Part shown: positions 37,321 to 45,689 of the stretch, one piece after another | How the letters are laid out: every line of letters begins with the position of its first letter | How positions within the stretch are numbered: position 1 is the stretch's first letter | Source of the DNA: JALJPB01 sp034111045 | GTDB taxonomy: Bacteria; Pseudomonadota; Gammaproteobacteria; Enterobacterales; Alteromonadaceae | Reading direction: 5' to 3' | DNA length: 64,000 bases | Assembly: GCA_034111045.1 (NCBI GenBank) | Contig: JAWUYA010000072.1 | Location: 1 to 64,000, forward strand | Program-made: the position numbers and the translations under genes | The notes under the pieces: generated by a model | The model's database searches: none | Told to the model about the DNA's origin: nothing | The model's input: the letters and a program-made list of their open reading frames with translations, nothing else

Positions 37321-37336
37321 TGTGATGAGTTTCACA
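37321..37336 (-). promoter_or_regulatory. CRP-like site upstream of the TerB/ATPase genes
   Basis: TGTGATGAGTTTCACA fits the CRP consensus TGTGA-N6-TCACA exactly. It lies 18 bases upstream of the TerB start codon. A possible -10 (TATAAA, 37360-37355 minus) would place it just downstream of the transcription start, which suggests repression or another promoter position. Confidence 0.55.
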
Positions 37337-37372
37337 TTGAAATCAATTTAAAGGTTTATAGTTGCATAAGAA

Positions 37373-37690
37373 TTAAACCCTAAAAACTGTACTTTTAGTC
37401 GCGTGGCTACCTTTTTTTATCCATAACAAAGCCATAGCGGCATCGTCACCATCGCTATTGATAATATTAGGGAGTTTTTCAATGAGACCTATATCAACAC
37501 TCTCAAATTCATAATAGCTAGTAGTGTTGATATGGGGATCTGAAATTAATACGATTTTATTTGAATCGGAGGGATGTTTTCCCAAAACACCAGAAAAAAC
37601 CACATGCTCATTTTTAAAGTCATTCATATTAAAAGATAAGTGATATTTAACTAAGTCAGTACTTGGAGGTCCAATAAAAAAATAAGACAT
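37373..37690 (-). CDS. Small protein of unknown function
   Basis: The protein has 105 residues and no recognised domain. It has no signal peptide or membrane segment. It starts MSYFFIGPPSTDLVKYHLSF and ends DDAAMALLWIKKGSHATKSTVFRV. Good AAGGTG spacing (six bases) before the ATG supports it as a real gene. It sits between focA and the TerB gene in the same orientation; it may be part of the focA transcript. Confidence 0.6.
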   Translation of the reverse strand: MSYFFIGPPSTDLVKYHLSFNMNDFKNEHVVFSGVLGKHPSDSNKIVLISDPHINTTSYYEFESVDIGLIEKLPNIINSDGDDAAMALLWIKKGSHATKSTVFRV

Positions 37691-37734
37691 AATTCACCTT
37701 AACATGCAGTTAATTCAATATTGAGTAATTTACA

Positions 37735-38550
37735 CTATGGATTTCGTCGGTATATAACGTGATAAACTAAAGCAACAAATAAGCTACCACCAACAAGATT
37801 CCCAATAATTACGGGCACTAAATTACTAAAAAAACCTGACCAAGTCACCGTGCTCATCGCTAAGTTTGTGCTAGTAAACGTTTGCTCTAGCATTGCTAGA
37901 GGAATAATATACATATTCGCAATACAGTGTTCGAAGCCCGCGGCAACAAAAGCCGATATAGGAAAAACGATAGCAACAGCCTTATCAATAACACTGCGTC
38001 CAGCACAGGCCATCCATACAGCCATACATACCAACACATTACATAAAACACCTTTAAAAAAAGCACTCCAAAATGGCAAGCTACTTTTGATAATTGCTAT
38101 TTTTATGTACTGTTCAGCAATAGCACCATTATTCATTTCATTATGGCCTGACAAAAAAACTAAACCAGCTAAACCTGCCGCGCCAATAAAGTTGGCTAAA
38201 CAAACAACTAGCCAATTTTTTAATACCTCAAAGGTGGTTATTTTACCTTCAGCCCATGCCAATACCAGTAAGTTATTACCCGTAAACAATTCTGCGCCAG
38301 CAACAATGACTAAAATTAATCCAAGTGAGAATGCTATCCCTCCAAGTACTTGGCTGCTTGCAAAACCCAATGTCGGGTCAGACTTTATTAAGACAAAATA
38401 AAGGGCGCCTAAACCAATAAAAGCACCCGCAAGAATGCCTAGCATGAAGAGAGATAACAATGGCAACTTAATCTTAGCAACACCGATATTATTAATACGC
38501 TCCGCCACTTCTTTCGGCGAAAAAGCATCTGAGCCAAAAATTTCTGACAT
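37735..38550 (-). CDS. Formate/nitrite transporter (FNT family)
   Basis: The protein has 271 residues with six predicted transmembrane segments. The FNT signature is visible as AGAELFTGNN and GFEHCIANMY. These proteins form pentameric channels for formate, nitrite or other small monovalent anions. It faces the fdhF operon divergently across a shared 217-bp region, which favours formate as substrate. A FNR-like box (38625-38638) and a 13-nt element containing a possible -10 (38577-38589) precede it. GGA lies upstream of the ATG. Confidence 0.93.
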   Translation of the reverse strand: MSEIFGSDAFSPKEVAERINNIGVAKIKLPLLSLFMLGILAGAFIGLGALYFVLIKSDPTLGFASSQVLGGIAFSLGLILVIVAGAELFTGNNLLVLAWAEGKITTFEVLKNWLVVCLANFIGAAGLAGLVFLSGHNEMNNGAIAEQYIKIAIIKSSLPFWSAFFKGVLCNVLVCMAVWMACAGRSVIDKAVAIVFPISAFVAAGFEHCIANMYIIPLAMLEQTFTSTNLAMSTVTWSGFFSNLVPVIIGNLVGGSLFVALVYHVIYRRNP

Positions 38551-38576
38551 GATAAATTTCCATAATAAAGACCAAG

Positions 38577-38589
38577 AAAAGTATAGTGT
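38577..38589 (-). promoter_or_regulatory. -10 region of focA, identical to the acs element
   Basis: On the minus strand ACACTATACTTTT contains a -10-like TATACT. The same 13 bases occur at 50842-50830 upstream of acs. The -35 region is poor, as expected for an activator-dependent promoter. Confidence 0.5.
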
Positions 38590-38624
38590 AAGGATAAACC
38601 AGTAAACGATGAATTTAGCATCAG

Positions 38625-38638
38625 CTGATATGCATCAC
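38625..38638. promoter_or_regulatory. FNR-like box between focA and fdhF
   Basis: CTGATATGCATCAC matches TTGAT-N4-ATCAA at eight of ten positions with the exact 4-base spacer. It is about 58 bases upstream of the likely focA start and about 60 upstream of a likely fdhF start (TATAAT at 38679-38684). It suggests oxygen-controlled activation in both directions. Confidence 0.6.
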
Positions 38639-38767
38639 TTAACTGTTATTTTGATAAGTTAGCTTTTTTATTCCCGATTATAATTATGCCTTGAATTAGT
38701 CTCTACAATTTATTTACCTTAGTTTGCATAAGAAACGTTTCCCAAGAAAATAACAGGTGGTGCTCCG

Positions 38768-40876
38768 ATGACCAAACTTATTAATACAATATGTCCATTT
38801 TGTGGTGTAGGTTGCGGCATTAACTTAAAACTTGATAATAATGATCAGTTAATGGGTGTTGAACCGCAAATTAATCACCCGATTAGTCAAGGTAAATTAT
38901 GTGATAAAGGTTGGAGCACAGCTTACGCAATAACTTCATCAAACCGGTTAACGCAACCATTAAAACGTATAAACAAAAAGTTTTATCCCATTAGCTGGGA
39001 TGAAGCGCTAACCTCAATTAGCGATGAATTACAGGGAATTATTGAACAATGGGGAAGTAAAGCCGTAGGTGTTATTAGCAGTGCTCGAGCAACTAATGAG
39101 GACAATTATGCCGCACAAAAGTTTGCTCGTGCGGTATTGAAAACCAATAACATTGATCATTGTGCACGTATTTGTCATAGCCCAACCGTTGCTGGGTTAA
39201 AACAATCCTTAGGCTCAGGTGCAATGACCAATAGCGCAAAGGATATTTTTAGTACCGATTTAATACTGGTTTTTGGTGCAGACCCTACTGAAAATCATAG
39301 TATTCTTGGTGGTCATATAATACAAGCTCATTTACAAGGTACAAAACTCATTGTTGTTGACCCCAGAGTAACCCGTTTAGCTAAACTTTCTGATCATCAC
39401 ATGCAGCTAAAGCTGGGCAGCAATATTGCCCTTATTAATGCCCTGCTCCATGTTATTATTGAAGAAAATACTTATGATGAGAGTTTTGTAAAATCACGTT
39501 GTGAAGGGTTCGACTACTTAGCACAACACGTTAAAAAGATCACACCTGAATCAGTAGAAAATATCACAGGGGTAAGCGCTCAATTAATTCGTTTGGTTGC
39601 TAAGTTATATAGTCAATCAAAACGGGCAATGATCTTTTATGGCATGGGCATAACTCAATACATGAGTGGCACCAATAATGTCATTTCGTTAGCTAATTTA
39701 GCATTACTTTGTGGTCATATTGGCAAAGAAGGTACTGGAGTTAACCCACTTAGGGGGCAAAACAATGTACAAGGCGCATGTGATATGGGCTGTTTACCTA
39801 ATGTTAATCCTGGTTATCAGAGTGTTGATGATAAAAATGTGCAAGAAAAATTCAGTCAGGCCTGGCATACGCAAATACCAACATCTCCAGGGTTAACTTC
39901 CCTAGGCATGACTAAGGCTGCCTTATCAGGTGAGTTTCGCGGATTATTACTTTTTGGCGAAGATCCCGTGGTAACCGATCCCGATCAAAATCAAGTTAAA
40001 TCATCATTAAAAAATTTAGATCTATTGGTCGTAGCTGAGCTTACGTTAACTGAAACGGCCAAACTAGCGGACTTTGTTCTACCTGCAGCTTCCTTTGCCG
40101 AAAAAGAAGGAACGTTCACCAATTGCGAACGTCGAGTTCAGCGTTTAAATCAAGTTTTAGCTCCCGTTGGTCAAGCAAAAGGTGATTGGCAATGGCTCAA
40201 AGCATTAGCTAAGCAGATGGGATCGGACCAGTTAAATTGGTCAACAACTGAAGCGGTATTTAGTGAAATAGCGTCACTGACCCCAAGTTATCAAGCGATG
40301 ACTTATCAAAAACTTGACGAAAATTATGGTTTACAATGGCCTTGCACCAATGAGAGCCCAAATGGGACAGCTATTTTACATACGACAAGTTTTCCAATCG
40401 GCAAAGCCCAATTAATTTCGGTATCTCATACTGATGTAGATGAAATGCCTGATAAAGATTATCCGCTACAGCTAACCACCAATCGACTGCACTTTCATTA
40501 TGGTTGTGGCTCAATGACCCGAAATTCTCCCTTACTAGAAAGAGAAACGCCTGTAGGAATTTTATTTATTAACCCGGTTGATGCTAACCATCTTGAGATA
40601 CATCATCAAGATGGTGTCAGTGTTAAGTCACGGCGAGGCTATTTAGAAACAAGAGCGATGTTAACCCAAGATGTTCCCGTCGGTTTGGTGAGCATGCCTT
40701 ATCATTTTAAAGAAGCGCCATCAAATCAGCTAACAAATACCGCACAAGATCCTGTCACTAAGATGCCAGAATTAAAAGCTTGCGCGGTACTAGTTAAAGC
40801 ACTAGGCGAAGGAGAAGTTCCAAAAACAATAGCGCAATTACAGCAGGAGTCATCGCATGAAAACTTACCTTATTGA
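38768..40876 (+). CDS. fdhF: Formate dehydrogenase alpha subunit, cysteine type
   Basis: The protein has 702 residues of the molybdopterin oxidoreductase family. A [4Fe-4S] site is formed by C9, C12, C16 and C45. The likely molybdenum ligand is Cys136 next to His137 in CARICHSPTVAGL, where E. coli FdhF has selenocysteine. The C-terminal cofactor-binding domain follows (QLTTNRLHFHYGCGSMTRNSPLL). It oxidises formate or reduces CO2 in the cytoplasm; there is no twin-arginine signal. It overlaps the next gene by 20 bases. An AGG-rich site precedes the ATG. The neighbouring subunits suggest electrons leave through Fe-S and FAD to NAD(P). Confidence 0.9.
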   Translation: MTKLINTICPFCGVGCGINLKLDNNDQLMGVEPQINHPISQGKLCDKGWSTAYAITSSNRLTQPLKRINKKFYPISWDEALTSISDELQGIIEQWGSKAVGVISSARATNEDNYAAQKFARAVLKTNNIDHCARICHSPTVAGLKQSLGSGAMTNSAKDIFSTDLILVFGADPTENHSILGGHIIQAHLQGTKLIVVDPRVTRLAKLSDHHMQLKLGSNIALINALLHVIIEENTYDESFVKSRCEGFDYLAQHVKKITPESVENITGVSAQLIRLVAKLYSQSKRAMIFYGMGITQYMSGTNNVISLANLALLCGHIGKEGTGVNPLRGQNNVQGACDMGCLPNVNPGYQSVDDKNVQEKFSQAWHTQIPTSPGLTSLGMTKAALSGEFRGLLLFGEDPVVTDPDQNQVKSSLKNLDLLVVAELTLTETAKLADFVLPAASFAEKEGTFTNCERRVQRLNQVLAPVGQAKGDWQWLKALAKQMGSDQLNWSTTEAVFSEIASLTPSYQAMTYQKLDENYGLQWPCTNESPNGTAILHTTSFPIGKAQLISVSHTDVDEMPDKDYPLQLTTNRLHFHYGCGSMTRNSPLLERETPVGILFINPVDANHLEIHHQDGVSVKSRRGYLETRAMLTQDVPVGLVSMPYHFKEAPSNQLTNTAQDPVTKMPELKACAVLVKALGEGEVPKTIAQLQQESSHENLPY

Positions 40877-41876
40877 TGATCTGCAGATATTGCAGCTTCA
40901 TTTAAGTCATTATTTTCAATTCAATCAGGTTATTAAAAATAGTGATGGGCAACCCAACTGGCAGCAGCTGCTCCCTAATGAAATTAAGCCTTTAATTGAT
41001 GAAAAGCCACAAACATCAGCCAAGGGCTTCTTCTTTGCTGAACAAGAAAATTTACTCATTTTTAATGGTGAGTTTTTTCAAGAAACGCTACCTACACCTA
41101 AAGCATTTGTTTTATTTGGCATGCAAAGTTGTGATTTAACCGCAATTCACTATCAAGACCAATTTTTCAAGGACGACCCCTATTATCAAGCAAGGCGCCA
41201 ACAATGCTTACTAGTTGGACTTGATTGTATAACACCTTGCAAAAATGGTTTTTGTCCAACAGTAAATGCCGGGCCTGGCGTCAGAGACAATTATGCTGAT
41301 CTCATTTTACATCCATTAGGGGATCAACAATGGTTAGTGATTGAACAAAGTGATAAGGGTGTGCAAGCAATAAAAGGGTTAAGGCTAAAAGAAGCACGGA
41401 GCAACGCCTTAACAAAAAGAGAGGTTAACTTAACGCATTGTGAACAACTTTTCCCTGACGATAGTTATATAACCCAAGGTATAAAAAAAATAAACGCAGG
41501 TAATATACCTAATACGTTTTGGCAAAAAGTAGCCATACAGTGTCTGGGATGCTCGGGTTGTACCACACTCTGCCCTACTTGTTCTTGTTATGGTACTCGT
41601 ACATTAAAGCAAGATAATAATCACTTTAGTCAACAACGCTTTTGGGATTCTTGTCTTTATGAGGGCTTTCAACGAGAGGCCAGCTTTAATAACCCCTCAG
41701 TTGACGCTGGCTCAAGGGTACACCGTTTTTGGCAGCATAAGTTTGGCGATGCTTATTTTACAGATTTTTCACGGTATGGTTGTGTTGGTTGTGGCCGCTG
41801 TGAAGAAACCTGTCCAGGTGTTATCGGTGTACATTCTGTAATGAAGCGTATTGAACAGGAGAATTTAGATGCTTAA
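40857..41876 (+). CDS. Hydrogenase-beta-like (AsrA/HydB type) Fe-S subunit
   Basis: The protein has 339 residues. Two ferredoxin-like clusters lie in its C-terminal half: CLGCSGCTTLCPTCSCYG (about 225-245) and CVGCGRCEETCPG (about 315-327). The N-terminal part (SCDLTAIHYQDQFFKDDPYY) is typical of the beta subunits of sulfhydrogenase-type NAD(P) hydrogenases and AsrA of sulfite reductase. It should conduct electrons between the FdhF active site and the flavin subunit. AGGAG precedes the ATG, which lies inside the fdhF coding end (20-base overlap). Confidence 0.85.
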   Translation: MKTYLIDDLQILQLHLSHYFQFNQVIKNSDGQPNWQQLLPNEIKPLIDEKPQTSAKGFFFAEQENLLIFNGEFFQETLPTPKAFVLFGMQSCDLTAIHYQDQFFKDDPYYQARRQQCLLVGLDCITPCKNGFCPTVNAGPGVRDNYADLILHPLGDQQWLVIEQSDKGVQAIKGLRLKEARSNALTKREVNLTHCEQLFPDDSYITQGIKKINAGNIPNTFWQKVAIQCLGCSGCTTLCPTCSCYGTRTLKQDNNHFSQQRFWDSCLYEGFQREASFNNPSVDAGSRVHRFWQHKFGDAYFTDFSRYGCVGCGRCEETCPGVIGVHSVMKRIEQENLDA

Positions 41877-42828
41877 CCATATTCCTGATAGCATAGAGTT
41901 AGTCGATTATGTGGATGATGGTGAACAAGCTCGGCATTATCGTTTTCGGATATTACCTTCAAATAAAGGCAATATCGAAAAATATCAATTACAACCTAGC
42001 CAACAGCATCATTGGCAATATAACTGGGGAAAAGTACAACCGGGACAATTTTTTATGCTCAATGTACCCAGTTTAGGAGAAGCGCCATTTACCTTTACTG
42101 AAGCACCAAACAAGCAAGGTGAATTTCGTGCTTTTATCCGGAAAATGGGGCAAGTGACCTCACAATTATTTACCATGCAACCAGGCGATATTCTTGGTGC
42201 TAGAGGGCCTTTTGGCCGAGGTTGGCCATTAAATACAACCTCAAGCAACAATAATACCCTTGTTGTTGCAGGAGGTTGCGGCCTAGCCCCTTTGGTTACT
42301 CTGATTGACAATTTTGTTAATCGCTTGATAGCTCAACGAGCTATTAGTGTTCAAACAAATCAGGAGAGCATACAAGAAGAAAAGCAACAACTGGTATTGA
42401 TTTATGGCGCTCGTAATAAAGGTGCCCAGCTTTTAACACCTGAACGTGCCCGCTGGCATGAACATATAAAGATATTCAATACCCTTGATGAATATGAGGA
42501 AAATAAAAGCGCAACCACGGTTCAGGGTAGCCCGTTAACTGTACTGCCCAAAGCCCTTGGTTTTTTCACAAGTCCACCTACAATAGCAATGTTATGTGGT
42601 CCAGAGATAATGATGAAAAGTGTTGCAACCTCTTTAACGGAATATGGGTTAGCAAGCAATACCATTTTCTTAGCCCTTGAACGTCGTATGCATTGTGCAG
42701 TAGGCCTGTGTGGCCATTGTTATATTAACAATCAATATGTATGTAAAAGTGGACCTACTTTTAGCTGGCAAGAATATCAGGAGCTTATCAATATCTCAGA
42801 CTTCTCGACAAACTTTTCGTCAAATTAG
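41869..42828 (+). CDS. Hydrogenase-gamma-like (AsrB/HydG type) FAD/NAD(P) subunit
   Basis: The protein has 319 residues. The front half is a ferredoxin-reductase-type FAD-binding barrel (PFTFTEAP, GPFGRGWP), the middle an NAD(P)-binding domain (VVAGGCGLAPLVTL), and the C-terminus a [2Fe-2S] site formed by C276, C281, C284 and C292 in CAVGLCGHCYI. Together with the upstream beta subunit it would let formate oxidation reduce NAD(P)+, or NAD(P)H reduce CO2. The start overlaps the previous stop by eight bases (ATGCTTAA). Its stop TAG shares bases with the convergent ppsA stop. Confidence 0.87.
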   Translation: MLNHIPDSIELVDYVDDGEQARHYRFRILPSNKGNIEKYQLQPSQQHHWQYNWGKVQPGQFFMLNVPSLGEAPFTFTEAPNKQGEFRAFIRKMGQVTSQLFTMQPGDILGARGPFGRGWPLNTTSSNNNTLVVAGGCGLAPLVTLIDNFVNRLIAQRAISVQTNQESIQEEKQQLVLIYGARNKGAQLLTPERARWHEHIKIFNTLDEYEENKSATTVQGSPLTVLPKALGFFTSPPTIAMLCGPEIMMKSVATSLTEYGLASNTIFLALERRMHCAVGLCGHCYINNQYVCKSGPTFSWQEYQELINISDFSTNFSSN

Positions 42829-45356
42829 AGGCTTATTAATTTGCTTTGGCTTTCAGCTAAGGCAATGTGTACACTAGCCCTAGCAACTGAATCTGGGTTT
42901 AATGAAATAGAGTCAATGCCACAGTCAACTAAAAACTCTGCAAATTCAGGATGATCTGAAGGAGCCTGGCCACAGATACCTACTTTGCAACCACTGTTAT
43001 GAGCCACTTTAATAACCTGAGCGATCATACTTTTGACAGCATCGTTTCTAGCATCAAATAATGGTTTTAATTCAGTTGAATCTCGGTCGATACCCAACAC
43101 AAGTTGAGTGAGATCATTACTACCAATAGAAAAACCATCAAAGCGCTGAGCAAACTCATCGGCCAGAATAATATTTGATGGAATTTCACACATCACATAT
43201 ACTTGTAAGCCGTTAACGCCACGCGTTAAATGCGCTTCATTCATTACAGCCAATACTTTGTCAGCTTCATCGGGCGTCCGACAAAAAGGAATCATCACGA
43301 TGACATTATCAAAACCCATTTTCTCGCGTACTTTTACAATAGCCTGACATTCTAATATAAAAGCTTCACGATAAAGCTTATGGTAATAACGTGAAGCGCC
43401 ACGTAAACCTAGCATAGGATTTTCCTCAGATAATTCAAAAAACTCACCAGCAAGTAAACCACGATATTCATTAGATTTAAAATCTGACATTCGAACAATT
43501 ACGGGTTTAGGATATTGTGACGCAGCTATTTTACCCACGCCAAGTGCAAGTTTATCGACGAAATAGTCAGCCCCACTTTCATACCCTTGACATAAGTCAC
43601 TAATTTTTTGGTTGACCTTGCTATCAGTTACTTTTTCCCTATGAAGTAATGCCATGGGATGAATACCAATTTCACTGGAAATTATAAATTCTATACGTGT
43701 TAAACCTATTCCAGCTACAGGCAAAGACCACCATTTAAATATACCGTCCGGCATAGCCGCATTGATCATGATGTCAGTTTGGGTTTTAGGTATGTCAGCT
43801 AAGTTGACTTCATTGGTTTCAAAAGCTAATGTTCCCTCATAAACAAACCCGTGCGAGCCTTGAGCACAACTTAAAGTGACTTCTTGATCATTATTCAGCA
43901 CTTGGCTAGCAGTTGCACAACCAACAATGGCAGCAATTTTCAGCTCCCTACTGACGATAGCCGCATGACTAGTCGGGCCACCAGTATCGGTAATAATACC
44001 AGCAGCTTTTCGCATTAATGGTAACCAGTCAGGATCCGTTCTTTGAGTCACTAACATAGCGCCCTCTGGAAATTGGTCCACATCTTGGGGGTTTATTACT
44101 TTAAACACCTTTCCTGTTGCAATAGCACTGCCAACACTGGCACCCTCTACTAATATTCTTGATTTTCCTTTGAGTTTATAATCAACCAATACCGAATGAT
44201 TTTTTTGTGACTCTACAGTTTCAGGTCGTGCTTGAACAATGTATAGCTGCCCTGACTCAGTGTCCTTTGCCCATTCAATATCCATGGCATTACCATAGTG
44301 CTGCTCTATTTTAACCCCCCAGTTGGCCAATTGCAGTATCTCTTGATCAGATAAAACGAAACTTATTCGCTCTTCATAACTCGTTGCCAGTGTTACCGTA
44401 GTTACATCATTTTCTATTTCAACTTGTTTATTATTAGTAGTAAAAAGCATTTTCACTAATTTACTCCCACATTTTTTTTCAATAATAGGCATGTACTTTT
44501 TTATATTGGGGCTAGTAAGGCCTTTATTGTCTGCTTTTTCTTCAGGTTTTTTATTCGAATTTAATAATGGTTTAAAGACCATAAACCGGTCAGGGGTAAC
44601 GCTACCTTTTACAATCGTTTCACCTAAACCCCAGGCGCCATTGATCTCTACCACATCAGGAAAACCAGTTTCAGTATCTAGGGTAAACATAACGCCTGCT
44701 GCCTCAGAATTAATCATTTGCTGAACACCAACCGACAAGGCAACTTTCTCATGTTCAAAACCTTGCTTTTCTCGATAAATAATAGCTCTATCAGTATAAA
44801 GTGAAGCAAAACACTGTTTACATGCGTTGAGCAAAGGCTCAATACCGGTAATATTTAAATAGCTTTCTTGTTGCCCTGCAAAACTTGCTTGGGGTAAATC
44901 TTCTGCTGTGGCAGAGCTTCTGACTGCGACACTGGCAAAAAATGGCGTTGGGCTGCTTTTGTTTGTTTTAGTTAGCTTATCACTAAGACTTAGCTGTATG
45001 CTCTTCGATAAGGTTTGATAAGCATGAGTAATATCATCGCTTTGTTGCTTGGTAAAATCACCGTTAACAATTAAAGATCTAATAGCACGACCAGCATTTG
45101 CTAGGGTTTGTTGGCCTGACTCATAATGGGTAATATGATCTTTTATTTGACTATTTAGTTTATTTTGCTGTAAAAAGTCAATGAACATTTGAGCACTGGT
45201 TGCAAAGCCTATAGGTACCCGAATATCTGCTTCGCTCATGTTCGCTATCATTTCACCTAAGCTCGCATTTTTACCGCCTACTTGCTCAAGGTTGGCGAGA
45301 CTTAATTGTTCGAACCAAAAAATAGTTTGTCCTGTTTTTTTTGATTGAATATTCAT
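42825..45356 (-). CDS. ppsA: Phosphoenolpyruvate synthase
   Basis: The protein has 843 residues. The N-terminal ATP-grasp domain shows VAVRSSATAEDLPQASFAGQQ, the swivelling domain has the phospho-acceptor His464 in TGGPTSHAAIVS, and the C-terminal PEP/pyruvate domain ends with GICGQAPSDHPEF. It converts pyruvate, ATP and water to PEP, AMP and phosphate. AAGGA precedes the ATG. It is about 50 residues longer than E. coli PpsA (792), apparently through insertions near 265-320. It is downstream of the acs-E1-E2-ACP genes and may be part of the same transcript (75 bases). Confidence 0.95.
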   Translation of the reverse strand: MNIQSKKTGQTIFWFEQLSLANLEQVGGKNASLGEMIANMSEADIRVPIGFATSAQMFIDFLQQNKLNSQIKDHITHYESGQQTLANAGRAIRSLIVNGDFTKQQSDDITHAYQTLSKSIQLSLSDKLTKTNKSSPTPFFASVAVRSSATAEDLPQASFAGQQESYLNITGIEPLLNACKQCFASLYTDRAIIYREKQGFEHEKVALSVGVQQMINSEAAGVMFTLDTETGFPDVVEINGAWGLGETIVKGSVTPDRFMVFKPLLNSNKKPEEKADNKGLTSPNIKKYMPIIEKKCGSKLVKMLFTTNNKQVEIENDVTTVTLATSYEERISFVLSDQEILQLANWGVKIEQHYGNAMDIEWAKDTESGQLYIVQARPETVESQKNHSVLVDYKLKGKSRILVEGASVGSAIATGKVFKVINPQDVDQFPEGAMLVTQRTDPDWLPLMRKAAGIITDTGGPTSHAAIVSRELKIAAIVGCATASQVLNNDQEVTLSCAQGSHGFVYEGTLAFETNEVNLADIPKTQTDIMINAAMPDGIFKWWSLPVAGIGLTRIEFIISSEIGIHPMALLHREKVTDSKVNQKISDLCQGYESGADYFVDKLALGVGKIAASQYPKPVIVRMSDFKSNEYRGLLAGEFFELSEENPMLGLRGASRYYHKLYREAFILECQAIVKVREKMGFDNVIVMIPFCRTPDEADKVLAVMNEAHLTRGVNGLQVYVMCEIPSNIILADEFAQRFDGFSIGSNDLTQLVLGIDRDSTELKPLFDARNDAVKSMIAQVIKVAHNSGCKVGICGQAPSDHPEFAEFLVDCGIDSISLNPDSVARASVHIALAESQSKLISL

Positions 45357-45431
45357 TGTCGTTCCTTATAGTGTTGAGTTTAACGACTTTACTTTATTAG
45401 TTAAAAAAGAGTTAAGATCAATATATGGCGA

Positions 45432-45689
45432 TTAAAGCTTCGTATATTTATCTTTAGGCTGAAGAAAAGTGATGGCTTTATTGATAGTAATGAATTGGGA
45501 GTAATCTCTTTCATTAATTTTTATACCCGTTGATTTTTGTAATGCGGCTAAATAATTAATAAAGTCCATTGAGTCTAAATCGCACTCTTCTCTTATATCT
45601 TCATCGCTATCAATATCATTTTTTTTAATTTCAGGAGCCACCTCTTGTATGGCCTCAATAAGTAAACGCTCAAGATTTTCAGTATTCAT
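45432..45689 (-). CDS. Acyl carrier protein
   Basis: This 85-residue acidic helical protein contains the phosphopantetheine attachment motif D-L-D-S40-M-D-F. It has the length and four-helix pattern of stand-alone ACPs. Its ATG overlaps the E2 stop codon (ATGA), so it is translationally coupled to the dihydrolipoamide acetyltransferase. This is an unusual location for an ACP, outside the fatty-acid cluster. It may accept acyl groups generated by the adjacent dehydrogenase or ligase. Confidence 0.85.
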   Translation of the reverse strand: MNTENLERLLIEAIQEVAPEIKKNDIDSDEDIREECDLDSMDFINYLAALQKSTGIKINERDYSQFITINKAITFLQPKDKYTKL

